Shown: in pieces, positions 8,398-14,883 of the stretch
How positions within the stretch are numbered: position 1 is the first letter of the stretch
Layout: the number at the start of each line of letters is the position of its first letter
From: Chthoniobacterales bacterium
GTDB taxonomy: Bacteria > Verrucomicrobiota > Verrucomicrobiia > Chthoniobacterales > JACTMZ01
Direction: 5' to 3'
NCBI GenBank assembly: GCA_014879535.1
Contig: JACSRX010000002.1
Coordinates: 1 to 32,360, forward strand
DNA: 32,360 nt
Made by a program: the position numbers and the translations under genes
Notes under the pieces: model-generated
The model's input: only the letters and a program-made list of their open reading frames with translations
Told to the model about the DNA's origin: nothing
Databases searched by the model: none

Positions 8398-9108
8398 ATG
8401 CCTGATTGGGTCTTAAAAAAACAGCGCACCGAACGTGAGGCGTCCAGCTCTGACGCGCAGACCTCCAAGAGCGAGTCAACCCGGACAAGCACCACGGAGG
8501 GGGAGCGCGAGTCGAAGCGCAAGGTTTCCGGGAAGGGTTCGAAAACATCCGCAGGCGAGGCCACCTCGAAACGGAAATCAAAGGGCGAAGGGAAAAAGAA
8601 TTCCTTGAGAATTCAGCATTCCGAAAGCCACTCCCATCGCAACCGCCAATCCACGACCCAACAGGAGAGTAACCGCACCGGTCACAAGACCGACAAAGGC
8701 ACCAGCCGTTCGAACCGCGCCACCAAGGGGAGCCGCAACGGCACGACCAAGGGCACCAAGAAGGTCACGGGCCGCGCCGAGAAGACATCCTCCGAGCAGA
8801 CGGCCCGCAAGAGCCGCTCACAATCCTCGACCAAGGGGACCACGGCGCGCACCAGCCAGCGCACCAGCACGCGCAACACGCAGAGCCAAGGCGCCAACAC
8901 CGAAACCTCCCGCAGCGACCGCAATGGCCAATCCGAGCGCCGTGGCAACACCCGCCGGGTGGAGGAGGGGGGCAACAACAGCCTGCGCGCCTCGACCTCC
9001 ACACAACGTGTGGTGGATCTCGCCAACATCGGAGGCCGCATCACCTTTTCCGTCATCGTCCGCAGCGAAGTCCCCGTTCCAACCACCACCAACCCGCAAA
9101 CACCATGA
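8398..9108 (+). CDS. Basic low-complexity protein with short ordered C-terminus
   Basis: This is a 236-residue protein. Residues 1 to about 205 are dominated by Ser, Thr, Arg, Lys, Gln, Gly and Asn, and are expected to be disordered. A hand count gives about 50 Lys+Arg against about 22 Asp+Glu. The last 30 residues look ordered (RVVDLANIGGRITFSVIV). The core RITFSVIV resembles EITFELTV at the end of the ordered N-terminus of the acidic partner upstream. The charge is opposite to that of the partner, so pairing of the two chains is a natural guess. Binding of the basic chain to packaged DNA is an alternative. A run of seven A lies at codons 6-8. The stop overlaps the next start as ATGA. Confidence 0.75.
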   Translation: MPDWVLKKQRTEREASSSDAQTSKSESTRTSTTEGERESKRKVSGKGSKTSAGEATSKRKSKGEGKKNSLRIQHSESHSHRNRQSTTQQESNRTGHKTDKGTSRSNRATKGSRNGTTKGTKKVTGRAEKTSSEQTARKSRSQSSTKGTTARTSQRTSTRNTQSQGANTETSRSDRNGQSERRGNTRRVEEGGNNSLRASTSTQRVVDLANIGGRITFSVIVRSEVPVPTTTNPQTP

Positions 9109-9371
9109 GTCTCTTCACCCAACAGCCAAGCGCCCCCGGGAAAACCCCGGCGGCGACATCCGCAACCATCCTGCGCTCGCAGCTCTACGCGGCCCATCGC
9201 GTGATCGCCAACACGATCGAGGGGCTCGAAACCGCCCTGAGCGACAAGAACGCCCTCTACACCCAGGCGGAACTGGCCACCGCCTTGGGCGCCGACCACG
9301 CCCGCGTGGTCAAGAGTCTGGTCAAGCTCAAGGAGTTCAAAACCCAACTGGAGGAAATCGACCATGAATAA
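9105..9371 (+). CDS. Small helical phage protein
   Basis: This is an 88-residue protein. After a Pro/Ala-rich first 20 residues it is predicted to be nearly all helical. It contains a stretch that reads like a helix-turn-helix (YTQAELATALGADHARVVKSLVK), although such patterns are common in short helical proteins. It is unlikely to be a transcription factor, given its place in the virion block. The ATG overlaps the stop of the basic protein, and its own end overlaps the next gene by 8 bases. No family is recognised. Confidence 0.65.
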   Translation: MSLFTQQPSAPGKTPAATSATILRSQLYAAHRVIANTIEGLETALSDKNALYTQAELATALGADHARVVKSLVKLKEFKTQLEEIDHE

Positions 9372-9723
9372 ACCGCTGATCAAACAAATTGCCCTGATGC
9401 TGGCCGTGCTGGCCGCATCGTTCGCCGCCGCACTGGCCCAGACCGCCGCCATCACAAGCAGCGAAAGCGAGGTCGTGCCGCAGGATGCCAACCGCCGGTG
9501 GATCATCATCGCCAACCCCGCGGGCAACCCGGCCATGGTCCTGAAACTCGACCAATCCTCCGCCGCCCTGACCATGAGCAACGGCATCCCCCTGGCGGCC
9601 GGGGAAAAGCTCGCCATTTTCGACACCGAGCGCGTGCAGATCGCCGGTTACCGCATCACTGCGCTGCACGGCAACGGCACCAACGTGCATTACCTGCACA
9701 TCCAATTCGGCCGGGGGCGATAA
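9364..9723 (+). CDS. Small protein with N-terminal signal peptide
   Basis: This 119-residue protein starts with a clear signal sequence: MNKPLIKQ is the charged end, a hydrophobic core runs to about residue 24, and a plausible cleavage site follows Ala25 (ALA|QT). The mature part is beta-rich (RRWIIIANPAGNPAMVLKLD and later YRITALHGNGTNVHYLHIQF). A secretory signal is unusual inside a virion gene block, because virions assemble in the cytoplasm. It may instead be a protein displayed in the envelope of the lysogen, or an N-terminal anchor used in the virion. It lies directly before the fibre gene. Confidence 0.7.
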   Translation: MNKPLIKQIALMLAVLAASFAAALAQTAAITSSESEVVPQDANRRWIIIANPAGNPAMVLKLDQSSAALTMSNGIPLAAGEKLAIFDTERVQIAGYRITALHGNGTNVHYLHIQFGRGR

Positions 9724-9725
9724 CC

Positions 9726-11264
9726 ATGGGCATTCAATTTTCCCCGCCCCCGGCGGATGATTCGAAATACAGCATCATGGCCGGAAGTTTCCTTGCGACC
9801 CCCGGCGGAAAGTATGCCGCCGATACCAGCGCAACCGAGACGGTGACGGTGTTGCCGACCTTCGAGGCCGGCGGCCTCAAGTTCACCGGCAAGACATGGG
9901 ACCACAGCGGGGAGTTTTACATCGCGCCCTTTGACGACGAACCGCCCACCAACCTCGACGGCAATACCCTCTCGATCAACATCAACTCGCCGGGGACGCT
10001 TGCCGAGATCATCGCCTTGTTCGGTCCCGAACTGCCCTACACGGTGGAATTGGCCGAGGGATCGTCGCCCTCCGACCTTTTCCCGACCGATTTGGATGAC
10101 TCCTTTGTTTTTGAAGGGGGCTCCGAAACCGAGACATTCATTCCCTTCATGGTGACAATTCCCGAGTTTCTGCAGCCGGGTGACATCATCCTCTTCAAGG
10201 ACGCCATGGGAACATGGGACGACAACCCCATCGTCATTCTTTGCGGCGGTCACCTCATCGAGGGCCAAAACACAGATTTTGTGAACAATGCAGCTGGGAC
10301 ATCCTTTGATCTACTTTTCGTGGGGGGGGCGAAAGGATTCCGTGTATTCACTGCCGGAACCAAGCCACTCAACCTCACCCCGCCCGAGGTCAGCGGAACC
10401 TACCTGCGTTCCGCCACCGCCGGCACGTGGACCGGGAGCCCCACAGCCTTTGCCTACCAGTGGCAGCGCAGCGATGACGGGGAAGGAGGCTGGAGCAACA
10501 TCGAAGGAGCCACCAGCAGCACTTACCTGCCGACGACCGAAGACGACGAAGGAAAATATCTCCGGGTCGCTGTGGTAGCCACCAATGCCAACGGCCCAAG
10601 CGCGGCGGCTTATTCACAGGCATCCGGGCCGGTTGTGATTCCCGAGTTTCCTGCGGATGGACTCATTGCGTTTTGGCGACTGGATGATCTTACCGACGCC
10701 AGCGGCGCCGGCAACACCCTCACCAACACCGGGTCGGTCACGTTCGATACGGGCCATCTCGGCGACGCCGCTGTTTTTAGCACCGGGAAATACCTCGGCG
10801 CGCCGGTGGGCATAGGCGGCGATGTGCAGGAGTTTTCAATTTCTGCGTGGTTCAAGACTTCACAAACGGGGAATACCAACCGCTTCATTGTTGGAAACGA
10901 AGCCGAGGACACTGACTACCTGATGATCATGGAGCATGGTGGGGGTGTTTACGCCAACCTGCGCGGTGCGTCACAGATTGGTGGCGGAGGCGGAACCTAC
11001 AACGACAACGAGTGGCACCATGCGGTGCTGACTTACGACGGTTCGACGTTGAAACTGTTCATTGACGGCACACTTTTCGACTCAGCGGCGAATGTCGGCG
11101 TGATCGCCCCGACGCCGCTTTACATCGGCGCAAACCAGACGGGTTCTCACGGGTTCGGTGGCAGCGGCACAGCGCACATCGACGCGGTGGGGCTGTGGGA
11201 CCGCGCGCTCATCAACGAGGAAATTGCCCTCCTGTATGCGGAAGGGGAAGGAAAGGAGCCCTGA
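9726..11264 (+). CDS. Tail fibre-like protein with Ig-like and LamG domains
   Basis: This is a 512-residue protein, read from the ATG at 9726 (two bases after the upstream stop). Residues 1 to about 205 form a virion-attachment-like region with no recognised family. Residues about 215-300 look like an Ig-like domain: FAYQWQRSDDGEGGWSNIEG followed by the YLRVAVVATNANG strand. Residues about 310-505 form a LamG/concanavalin-A-like jellyroll, with LIAFWRLDD at the start, FSISAWFKTS, WHHAVLTYDGSTLKLFIDG, and IDAVGLWDRALINEEI at the end. Such jellyrolls bind glycans, so host surface recognition is the likely role. The real host ligand cannot be read from the sequence. Confidence 0.8.
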   Translation: MGIQFSPPPADDSKYSIMAGSFLATPGGKYAADTSATETVTVLPTFEAGGLKFTGKTWDHSGEFYIAPFDDEPPTNLDGNTLSININSPGTLAEIIALFGPELPYTVELAEGSSPSDLFPTDLDDSFVFEGGSETETFIPFMVTIPEFLQPGDIILFKDAMGTWDDNPIVILCGGHLIEGQNTDFVNNAAGTSFDLLFVGGAKGFRVFTAGTKPLNLTPPEVSGTYLRSATAGTWTGSPTAFAYQWQRSDDGEGGWSNIEGATSSTYLPTTEDDEGKYLRVAVVATNANGPSAAAYSQASGPVVIPEFPADGLIAFWRLDDLTDASGAGNTLTNTGSVTFDTGHLGDAAVFSTGKYLGAPVGIGGDVQEFSISAWFKTSQTGNTNRFIVGNEAEDTDYLMIMEHGGGVYANLRGASQIGGGGGTYNDNEWHHAVLTYDGSTLKLFIDGTLFDSAANVGVIAPTPLYIGANQTGSHGFGGSGTAHIDAVGLWDRALINEEIALLYAEGEGKEP

Positions 11265-11266
11265 TC

Positions 11267-11773
11267 ATGGACATGACTTCTATCAACGCTGCCATTGACG
11301 CAGCCTACGCAGCGGCCTTGGTTTCGCCGGGGAATGCCTCGGAGTTGGTGTCGGAGGGGGTTTCGATCCGCACCGAGACGTATGTTTCGCCTGCGGGCAC
11401 CGGCTTCCGGGTGGTTTGCTCCGTTGCGGTTCCGGCAGCAAATTTTGTCGCCGTGAAGGTGCGCAATCACGGCCCCGACACGGCGAGCGAGCGGGATTGG
11501 CCAGCGGAGGGTGTCGAAGCTGCTGCTCAAGCACACGTCTTGCGCTGCGTTGACGCGGGCAAAGCTCACGTTCGACGCGCAGGGTTCGATGGTTTGGAGA
11601 TGGCATCGCTCCTTCGCCGCTTCATGGAAGCGCAGCAGGCCAATGAGCTTGCCAACAAACCCAAGCTGGTCGCGCTCTACGGGTGGACGGCCACGGTTGA
11701 GCAGCAGGCGCTCGCGGGGCACAGCATTTTCCCGCCTGCGCCGCACACGTTCGAGGAGGTCATGGCGGAATAA
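11267..11773 (+). CDS. Hypothetical protein downstream of fibre
   Basis: This is a 168-residue protein. The N-terminal 90 residues are a mixed helix-strand region (INAAIDAAYAAALVSP, then TYVSPAGTGFRVVCSVAVP). The C-terminal half is mostly helical and contains LLRRFMEAQQANELANKPKLV. No family is recognised. Its position right behind the fibre gene, separated by only two bases, fits a fibre chaperone or an accessory fibre part, but that is context only. Confidence 0.65.
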   Translation: MDMTSINAAIDAAYAAALVSPGNASELVSEGVSIRTETYVSPAGTGFRVVCSVAVPAANFVAVKVRNHGPDTASERDWPAEGVEAAAQAHVLRCVDAGKAHVRRAGFDGLEMASLLRRFMEAQQANELANKPKLVALYGWTATVEQQALAGHSIFPPAPHTFEEVMAE

Positions 11774-11798
11774 TCGGCGACCAAACAAAGATAAAACC

Positions 11799-12083
11799 AT
11801 GAGCAAAGACGACATTCACCAAGTGGCGCAAAGGGACACCCCGCCCGAAATCGTTGTTCCGAACACTTGGCCCGCGCTCGCAGTGTGGGCAACCGGCAAA
11901 TTCGGCGTCGGCTTCTTGATGGCCATCGCCTTTGGATTCGCCGCCAATCAGGTCTATGGGGACATGAAGGCCCGCGACGACAAAGTTCTCGCGGCGTTTG
12001 AAAACTCGGCCCGTTCGCAGGCGGAAACCGCCGGGGCCATCCGGGAGATGACCAAGGCGATCGAAACCATCGCCCGTAGATAA
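11799..12083 (+). CDS. Single-span membrane protein, lysis cassette
   Basis: This is a 94-residue protein. Residues 1 to about 30 are hydrophilic, a single transmembrane segment follows (GVGFLMAIAFGFAANQV), and the last 40 residues form a charged helix (AAFENSARSQAETAGAIREM) that could be a coiled coil. The next gene is a small lipoprotein, then a holin-like gene and an amidase. A single-span protein with a soluble helix next to a small lipoprotein is the usual arrangement of an i-spanin/o-spanin pair, which fuses inner and outer membranes at lysis. That role is inferred. It is shorter than lambda Rz. Confidence 0.65.
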   Translation: MSKDDIHQVAQRDTPPEIVVPNTWPALAVWATGKFGVGFLMAIAFGFAANQVYGDMKARDDKVLAAFENSARSQAETAGAIREMTKAIETIARR

Positions 12084-12090
12084 ATTTCCT

Positions 12091-12258
12091 ATGAAAACAC
12101 CAACCCTGATCAAGGCGCTCTGCGCCCTCATCGCATGCGCGGGCCTCACGGCCTGCCCAACGTTGTCCGGCTTGTCCGGGTCACTGTCCTACGATCCGGC
12201 CACGGGTCTCAACCTCGGCGGCAGCCTTCCGCCGGCCAAAACTGGACTGGCAAAATGA
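12091..12258 (+). CDS. Small lipoprotein, o-spanin candidate
   Basis: This is a 55-codon gene. A lysine-bearing N-terminus and hydrophobic core (MKTPTLIKALCALIACAG) end in a lipobox LTAC, so Cys22 would be lipidated. The mature part is about 34 residues, rich in Gly, Ser, Leu and Pro (SLSYDPATGLNLGGSLPP). It lies between a single-span membrane protein and a holin-like gene, and its stop overlaps the next start as ATGA. Both size and place fit an Rz1-like outer-membrane spanin subunit. Any small phage lipoprotein, for instance a superinfection-exclusion factor, would also fit. Confidence 0.65.
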   Translation: MKTPTLIKALCALIACAGLTACPTLSGLSGSLSYDPATGLNLGGSLPPAKTGLAK

Positions 12259-12593
12259 ACAAGCAAGCTGTGGGAACACTCGTGCGCGGGCTCCTCGTGG
12301 CCCTCGGGGGGTTCTTGGTGGGGCGTGGTATCCTCACCGAGCACGAAACCAACCTGCTCTTGCAGGCGGCCGCGGACATCGCGCCGGCTTTGCTCATCAT
12401 CGGCCCGGTCCTATGGGATCTCATCCGGCGCGTGCGCGAAGGCCGCTACAAGGAGGCGCTTCAGGAAATTCTGGGAGTGCTTCCGGACCGGAACATCGGC
12501 CCCAAGACGGTGGGGGCGGCAGAAGACCTCCGAATCGAAGTTAAACGTCTCTCCGGCACTTCCGGTGTTTCCGCCGATCCACCCAGCACATGA
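12255..12593 (+). CDS. Holin-like protein
   Basis: This is a 112-residue protein. Two hydrophobic segments are visible: residues about 8-26 (TLVRGLLVALGGFLVGRG) and about 38-56 (AADIAPALLIIGPVLWDLI). A charged helix and a Gly/Ser/Pro tail follow. The order of short start, hairpin of two transmembrane helices and charged C-terminus, plus position between a spanin-like pair and the amidase, fits a small holin that opens the inner membrane at a set time. The pattern resembles the Pam3-gp28-type holin group, which is judged by eye. Translation is coupled to the lipoprotein gene through ATGA. Confidence 0.7.
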   Translation: MNKQAVGTLVRGLLVALGGFLVGRGILTEHETNLLLQAAADIAPALLIIGPVLWDLIRRVREGRYKEALQEILGVLPDRNIGPKTVGAAEDLRIEVKRLSGTSGVSADPPST

Positions 12594-12612
12594 GCCAGCG
12601 CAAGACACGGCC

Positions 12613-12882
12613 ATGCCGCAACAAACCCTCGAAGCGCCGCGTGCGGGAGCTTCGCCGCCGCAAGGAGGCGAGGCGCCACCACGGGTGGTGACCAGTTTCG
12701 AGGAGTTTGCCCATGCCGTTCCCGAGGCCGAACGCGACACGGCCCGGGCGGCATGGAATGCGGCGACAATCTTGGCCATCGCCGCGGTGAACGAAGAGGC
12801 GCACATGCATCCCATCGGGCTGCGCACACTTTTCCGCCGCGTGGTGCGGCGAATTACCCAAGCAATCATCACATCCCCATGA
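12613..12882 (+). CDS. Hypothetical protein between holin and endolysin
   Basis: This is an 89-residue protein. Residues 1 to about 25 are Pro/Gly/Ala-rich. The remainder is helical (EFAHAVPEAERDTARAAWN, later RTLFRRVVRRITQAIITSP with an amphipathic basic end). No transmembrane segment is clear. No family is recognised. The stop overlaps the start of the amidase gene as ATGA, which supports the frame and suggests co-expression with the lysis genes. Confidence 0.55.
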   Translation: MPQQTLEAPRAGASPPQGGEAPPRVVTSFEEFAHAVPEAERDTARAAWNAATILAIAAVNEEAHMHPIGLRTLFRRVVRRITQAIITSP

Positions 12883-13640
12883 AGACACTCAAACACGGCG
12901 ACCGTGGCAGCGCGGTCCAAGACTACCAGACGCAACTGCAGTGCGCTGGATACAACATCGGCGATGCCGGGGCGGATGGATGGTTCTGGCATGCCACGCT
13001 GGCCGCCACGCTCAAATTCCAGGCCGATCACAAGCTTCTGACCGATGGTGTGGTCGGCCCCCGCACGCTGGCGGCCCTCGCTTCCTCCCTCCCGCCTGTC
13101 GCCCCCCCTGTGGCCACCGGGGATTTTGCCGAAATCCATCTCCTCACGCCTAACCGAGGGGTCAAGGGCAACCGCGATGCCGTGGTGAAATGCGACTATC
13201 TCGTGCTGCACCACACCGACGGCTGGAGCCGATACGGCGGGGAGAAGGATGGCGACGTCGCCCATTGCATGAACCCGGCAACTGCCGTCTCCTACCACAC
13301 CCTTGTGGCATGGAACGGCACGCGCACCGTGCTCGTGCCCGACGGCCGGCGCGCATGGCATGCGGGCGCCTCAAGCTGGGCGGGGCGGAACTCCTGCAAC
13401 GAATTCACCATGGGGCTTGCCTTCGGAGGCTCGACCATCACCGGGATGATGCGCCCGGGGGGCTCGAAACTCCTCACGCCGCCGGAACTGGCCAGCGCCT
13501 TGGAATGGATCCGCCCCCGCGCCCGGAAATACGGTTGGAGGGCGGAACACATCATCACCCATGCGATGATCGCCCCGGGCCGCAAGGCCGATACCAGCGC
13601 GGCCGTGTGTGATCAGGTGCGCCGTGTCCTTGTGGGCTGA
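12879..13640 (+). CDS. Endolysin: peptidoglycan-binding domain plus amidase
   Basis: This is a 253-residue endolysin, an N-acetylmuramoyl-L-alanine amidase that would cut the peptidoglycan stem peptide at lysis. Residues 1 to about 70 are a PG_binding_1 domain (LKHGDRGSAVQDYQTQLQ, DGVVGPRTLAAL). A Pro linker follows, and then an Amidase_2/AmpD-type domain from about residue 85. Candidate zinc ligands are the His of YLVLHHTDG, the His of ITHAMIAPGRKAD and the Asp of that segment, with the Lys spaced as in AmpD. Where AmpD has its catalytic Glu (IGIE), this protein has Ala (CNEFTMGLAFGG). T7 lysozyme also lacks the Glu there. There is no signal peptide, so the enzyme needs the holin. The 3' end overlaps the convergent repressor gene by 28 bases. 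Confidence 0.9.
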   Translation: MKTLKHGDRGSAVQDYQTQLQCAGYNIGDAGADGWFWHATLAATLKFQADHKLLTDGVVGPRTLAALASSLPPVAPPVATGDFAEIHLLTPNRGVKGNRDAVVKCDYLVLHHTDGWSRYGGEKDGDVAHCMNPATAVSYHTLVAWNGTRTVLVPDGRRAWHAGASSWAGRNSCNEFTMGLAFGGSTITGMMRPGGSKLLTPPELASALEWIRPRARKYGWRAEHIITHAMIAPGRKADTSAAVCDQVRRVLVG

Positions 13641-14056
13641 GGCTCCCCACGCAGCGCCCACGCCTGGGCGATCAACCGCACCATGCGGTCATCGGCAAGG
13701 ATGGCCGGCATGTCCTTGCGCAGCCCGTCGGGCAGGCCTTGGAGGGTGGGGGAGAGCCCGAGCAGGTAATCCTGCCACTTGCGCGAAAGCTCCCGGCGCC
13801 CCTCGAGGACGCCTTCGCCCACACCGAAGGTGTCGATGCTGTAAAGCCGCTGGAACTCGCGGAGCTTTTCCCCCCTTATCCCCAACGCCGAAAGAATCTT
13901 AAGAAGCGACGCATAACGGATCGCAATCCCATGCTCCGCCTTCCAGAGGATCGAATGCGAGATTTTCGCCTTGCGACAGGCTTCGCGCATCGAGAGGCCC
14001 GCCTCACGCCGCGCCGCCGCCAGCGCCGCGCCGATTTGCTTTTTCGCCACACCCAT
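13613..14056 (-). CDS. XRE-family repressor-like regulator
   Basis: This is a 147-residue protein, read from the ATG at 14056. Residues about 8-62 form a helix-turn-helix of the XRE/Cro-CI type (IGAALAAARREAGLSMREAC, then ISHSILWKAEHG). The C-terminal part is helical and does not look like a LexA/CI S24 protease domain. If it is the lysogeny repressor, induction would not be by the usual RecA-stimulated self-cleavage. The upstream ribbon-helix-helix gene on the same strand ends four bases before its start, so the two form one operon. The 3' end overlaps the amidase gene on the other strand by 28 bases. Confidence 0.8.
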   Translation of the reverse strand: MGVAKKQIGAALAAARREAGLSMREACRKAKISHSILWKAEHGIAIRYASLLKILSALGIRGEKLREFQRLYSIDTFGVGEGVLEGRRELSRKWQDYLLGLSPTLQGLPDGLRKDMPAILADDRMVRLIAQAWALRGEPQPTRTRRT

Positions 14057-14060
14057 AGCC

Positions 14061-14282
14061 TCAACGGCGCCGTCTTGCGCCGGAATGTGCAGTTGAGCCA
14101 ATAGGCCGGACGGACAACGGGGCAGGTGGGGCAAAGCCCCCCTTTTTTTGGCCGTGCGCGGCGATGGCCTCCTCCATGAGCAGTTCGAGTTCCGCGCCGC
14201 CCGTGCGCTTGTGCGCCTTGGCGACTTTCTTGAATTCTTCCCACACCTCGGGGTCCACATTGATGCTGGTTTTTTGCCTCAT
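14061..14282 (-). CDS. Ribbon-helix-helix regulator
   Basis: This 73-residue protein is read from the ATG at 14282. Residues 1 to about 45 fit a ribbon-helix-helix (Arc/CopG-like) fold: a short strand (KTSINVDPEVW) and two helices (EEFKKVAKAHKRTGGAELEL). The C-terminal 25 residues are Pro/Arg-rich. It is the first gene of the leftward operon with the XRE regulator and diverges from another ribbon-helix-helix gene at 14397. The TACCGC half-site array lies directly upstream, so autoregulation or cross-regulation is likely but not shown. Confidence 0.7.
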   Translation of the reverse strand: MRQKTSINVDPEVWEEFKKVAKAHKRTGGAELELLMEEAIAAHGQKKGGFAPPAPLSVRPIGSTAHSGARRRR

Positions 14283-14319
14283 GTCGCGCGGTGTGTGCCT
14301 ACTGCAATAAGAAGTAAAC

Positions 14320-14388
14320 ATACCGCACTTTTACCGCAAGCAATTATTTTTCTGGCGGCATACCGCAACGGCGGTATAAAGGCGGTAT
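14320..14388. promoter_or_regulatory. Operator array: five TACCGC-type half-sites, mostly 11 bp apart
   Basis: The divergent gap holds ATACCGC at 14320, TTACCGC at 14331 and ATACCGC at 14360, with the inverted form GCGGTAT at 14371 and 14382. Start-to-start distances are 11, 29, 11 and 11 bp, close to one helical turn. Sites 14360-14366 and 14371-14377 form a perfect 7-bp inverted repeat with a 4-bp spacer. A weaker copy (GCGGCAT) lies at 14355. Two TATA-like -10 candidates, TATAAA at 14375 and TATATT at 14386, sit within the right-hand sites. The array lies between two ribbon-helix-helix genes, a family that binds tandem short sites as dimers. Confidence 0.65.
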
Positions 14389-14396
14389 ATTGAATT

Positions 14397-14597
14397 ATGG
14401 CACTGTTCAAGACCTCCCTCCAACTCGACAAGAAAGTGACCGCGGCCTTCAAGCGCATCGCGTTCTCCCAAGACAAATCCTTCAACAAGCTTGTGCGCGA
14501 GCTCATGGCCGAGCACGTGCGCAAGCACCAGCGCGCCGAACGTGTCCGCACCCGCCGCGCCGCCATCAAGGCAGCCCCAAGGAATCCCCGGCCGTGA
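14397..14597 (+). CDS. Ribbon-helix-helix regulator, first rightward gene
   Basis: This is a 66-residue protein. Residues 1 to about 45 fit the ribbon-helix-helix fold: the strand KTSLQLDKKVT, helix AAFKRIAFSQD, then FNKLVRELMAEHVRKH. The tail is very basic (Arg/Lys/Ala) and may add non-specific DNA contact. It heads the rightward early block and faces the TACCGC half-site array, which suggests it controls the switch between the leftward repressor operon and the early genes. If the TATATT at 14386 is the -10 box, the transcript would begin near the ATG and be almost leaderless. Confidence 0.75.
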   Translation: MALFKTSLQLDKKVTAAFKRIAFSQDKSFNKLVRELMAEHVRKHQRAERVRTRRAAIKAAPRNPRP

Positions 14598-14710
14598 GCC
14601 CCGCCACCCGCCTCCGCTGGGAACTGGCCGACCTCATCGAGGCGGTCTCAATCGTTTTGGAGTCCCTCGCAACCCGCATCCGCCCCCGGAAATCGTGCAA
14701 ATCGAACTGA
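14594..14710 (+). CDS. Small ORF with GTG start
   Basis: This is a 38-codon frame starting at a GTG that overlaps the upstream stop (GTGA). The peptide (VSPATRLRWELADLIEAV and a basic end) is short and helical. It overlaps the next small frame by 16 bases. The coupled start is the main support. It could be non-coding. Confidence 0.35.
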   Translation: MSPATRLRWELADLIEAVSIVLESLATRIRPRKSCKSN

Positions 14711-14883
14711 ACATCTACTGGGCCGCCGCCTACTTCCTGCTCGTGCTCCTCGGGGGCTTCAAAATCGGCTGGGCGGCCAATGAATGCCGCTGGCGCAAGC
14801 GGCAGCGACGACCGGCCGACCCGAGCGACGCCTTGCGGCAGATGATTGCCAAAAGCCAGCAAGAGCAAGGAAGGCGTCCATGA
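14695..14883 (+). CDS. Small membrane protein
   Basis: This is a 62-residue protein with one transmembrane segment near residues 8-28 (YWAAAYFLLVLLGGFKIGW). A basic, then polar, helical end follows (RWRKRQRRPADPSDALRQM), so the C-terminus probably faces the cytoplasm. The start is GTG at 14695. Its stop overlaps the next ATG as ATGA. Small single-span proteins in this place are often superinfection-exclusion or membrane-modifying factors, but no family is recognised. Confidence 0.5.
   Translation: MQIELNIYWAAAYFLLVLLGGFKIGWAANECRWRKRQRRPADPSDALRQMIAKSQQEQGRRP

Noticed and set aside
7761-8564. Alternative minus-strand frame across the low-complexity genes
   Set aside because: The + frames have tight coupling (one- and two-base gaps and an ATGA end) and ordered ends with conserved-looking strands. 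The minus frame is Arg/Ser/Cys-rich and has no structure.
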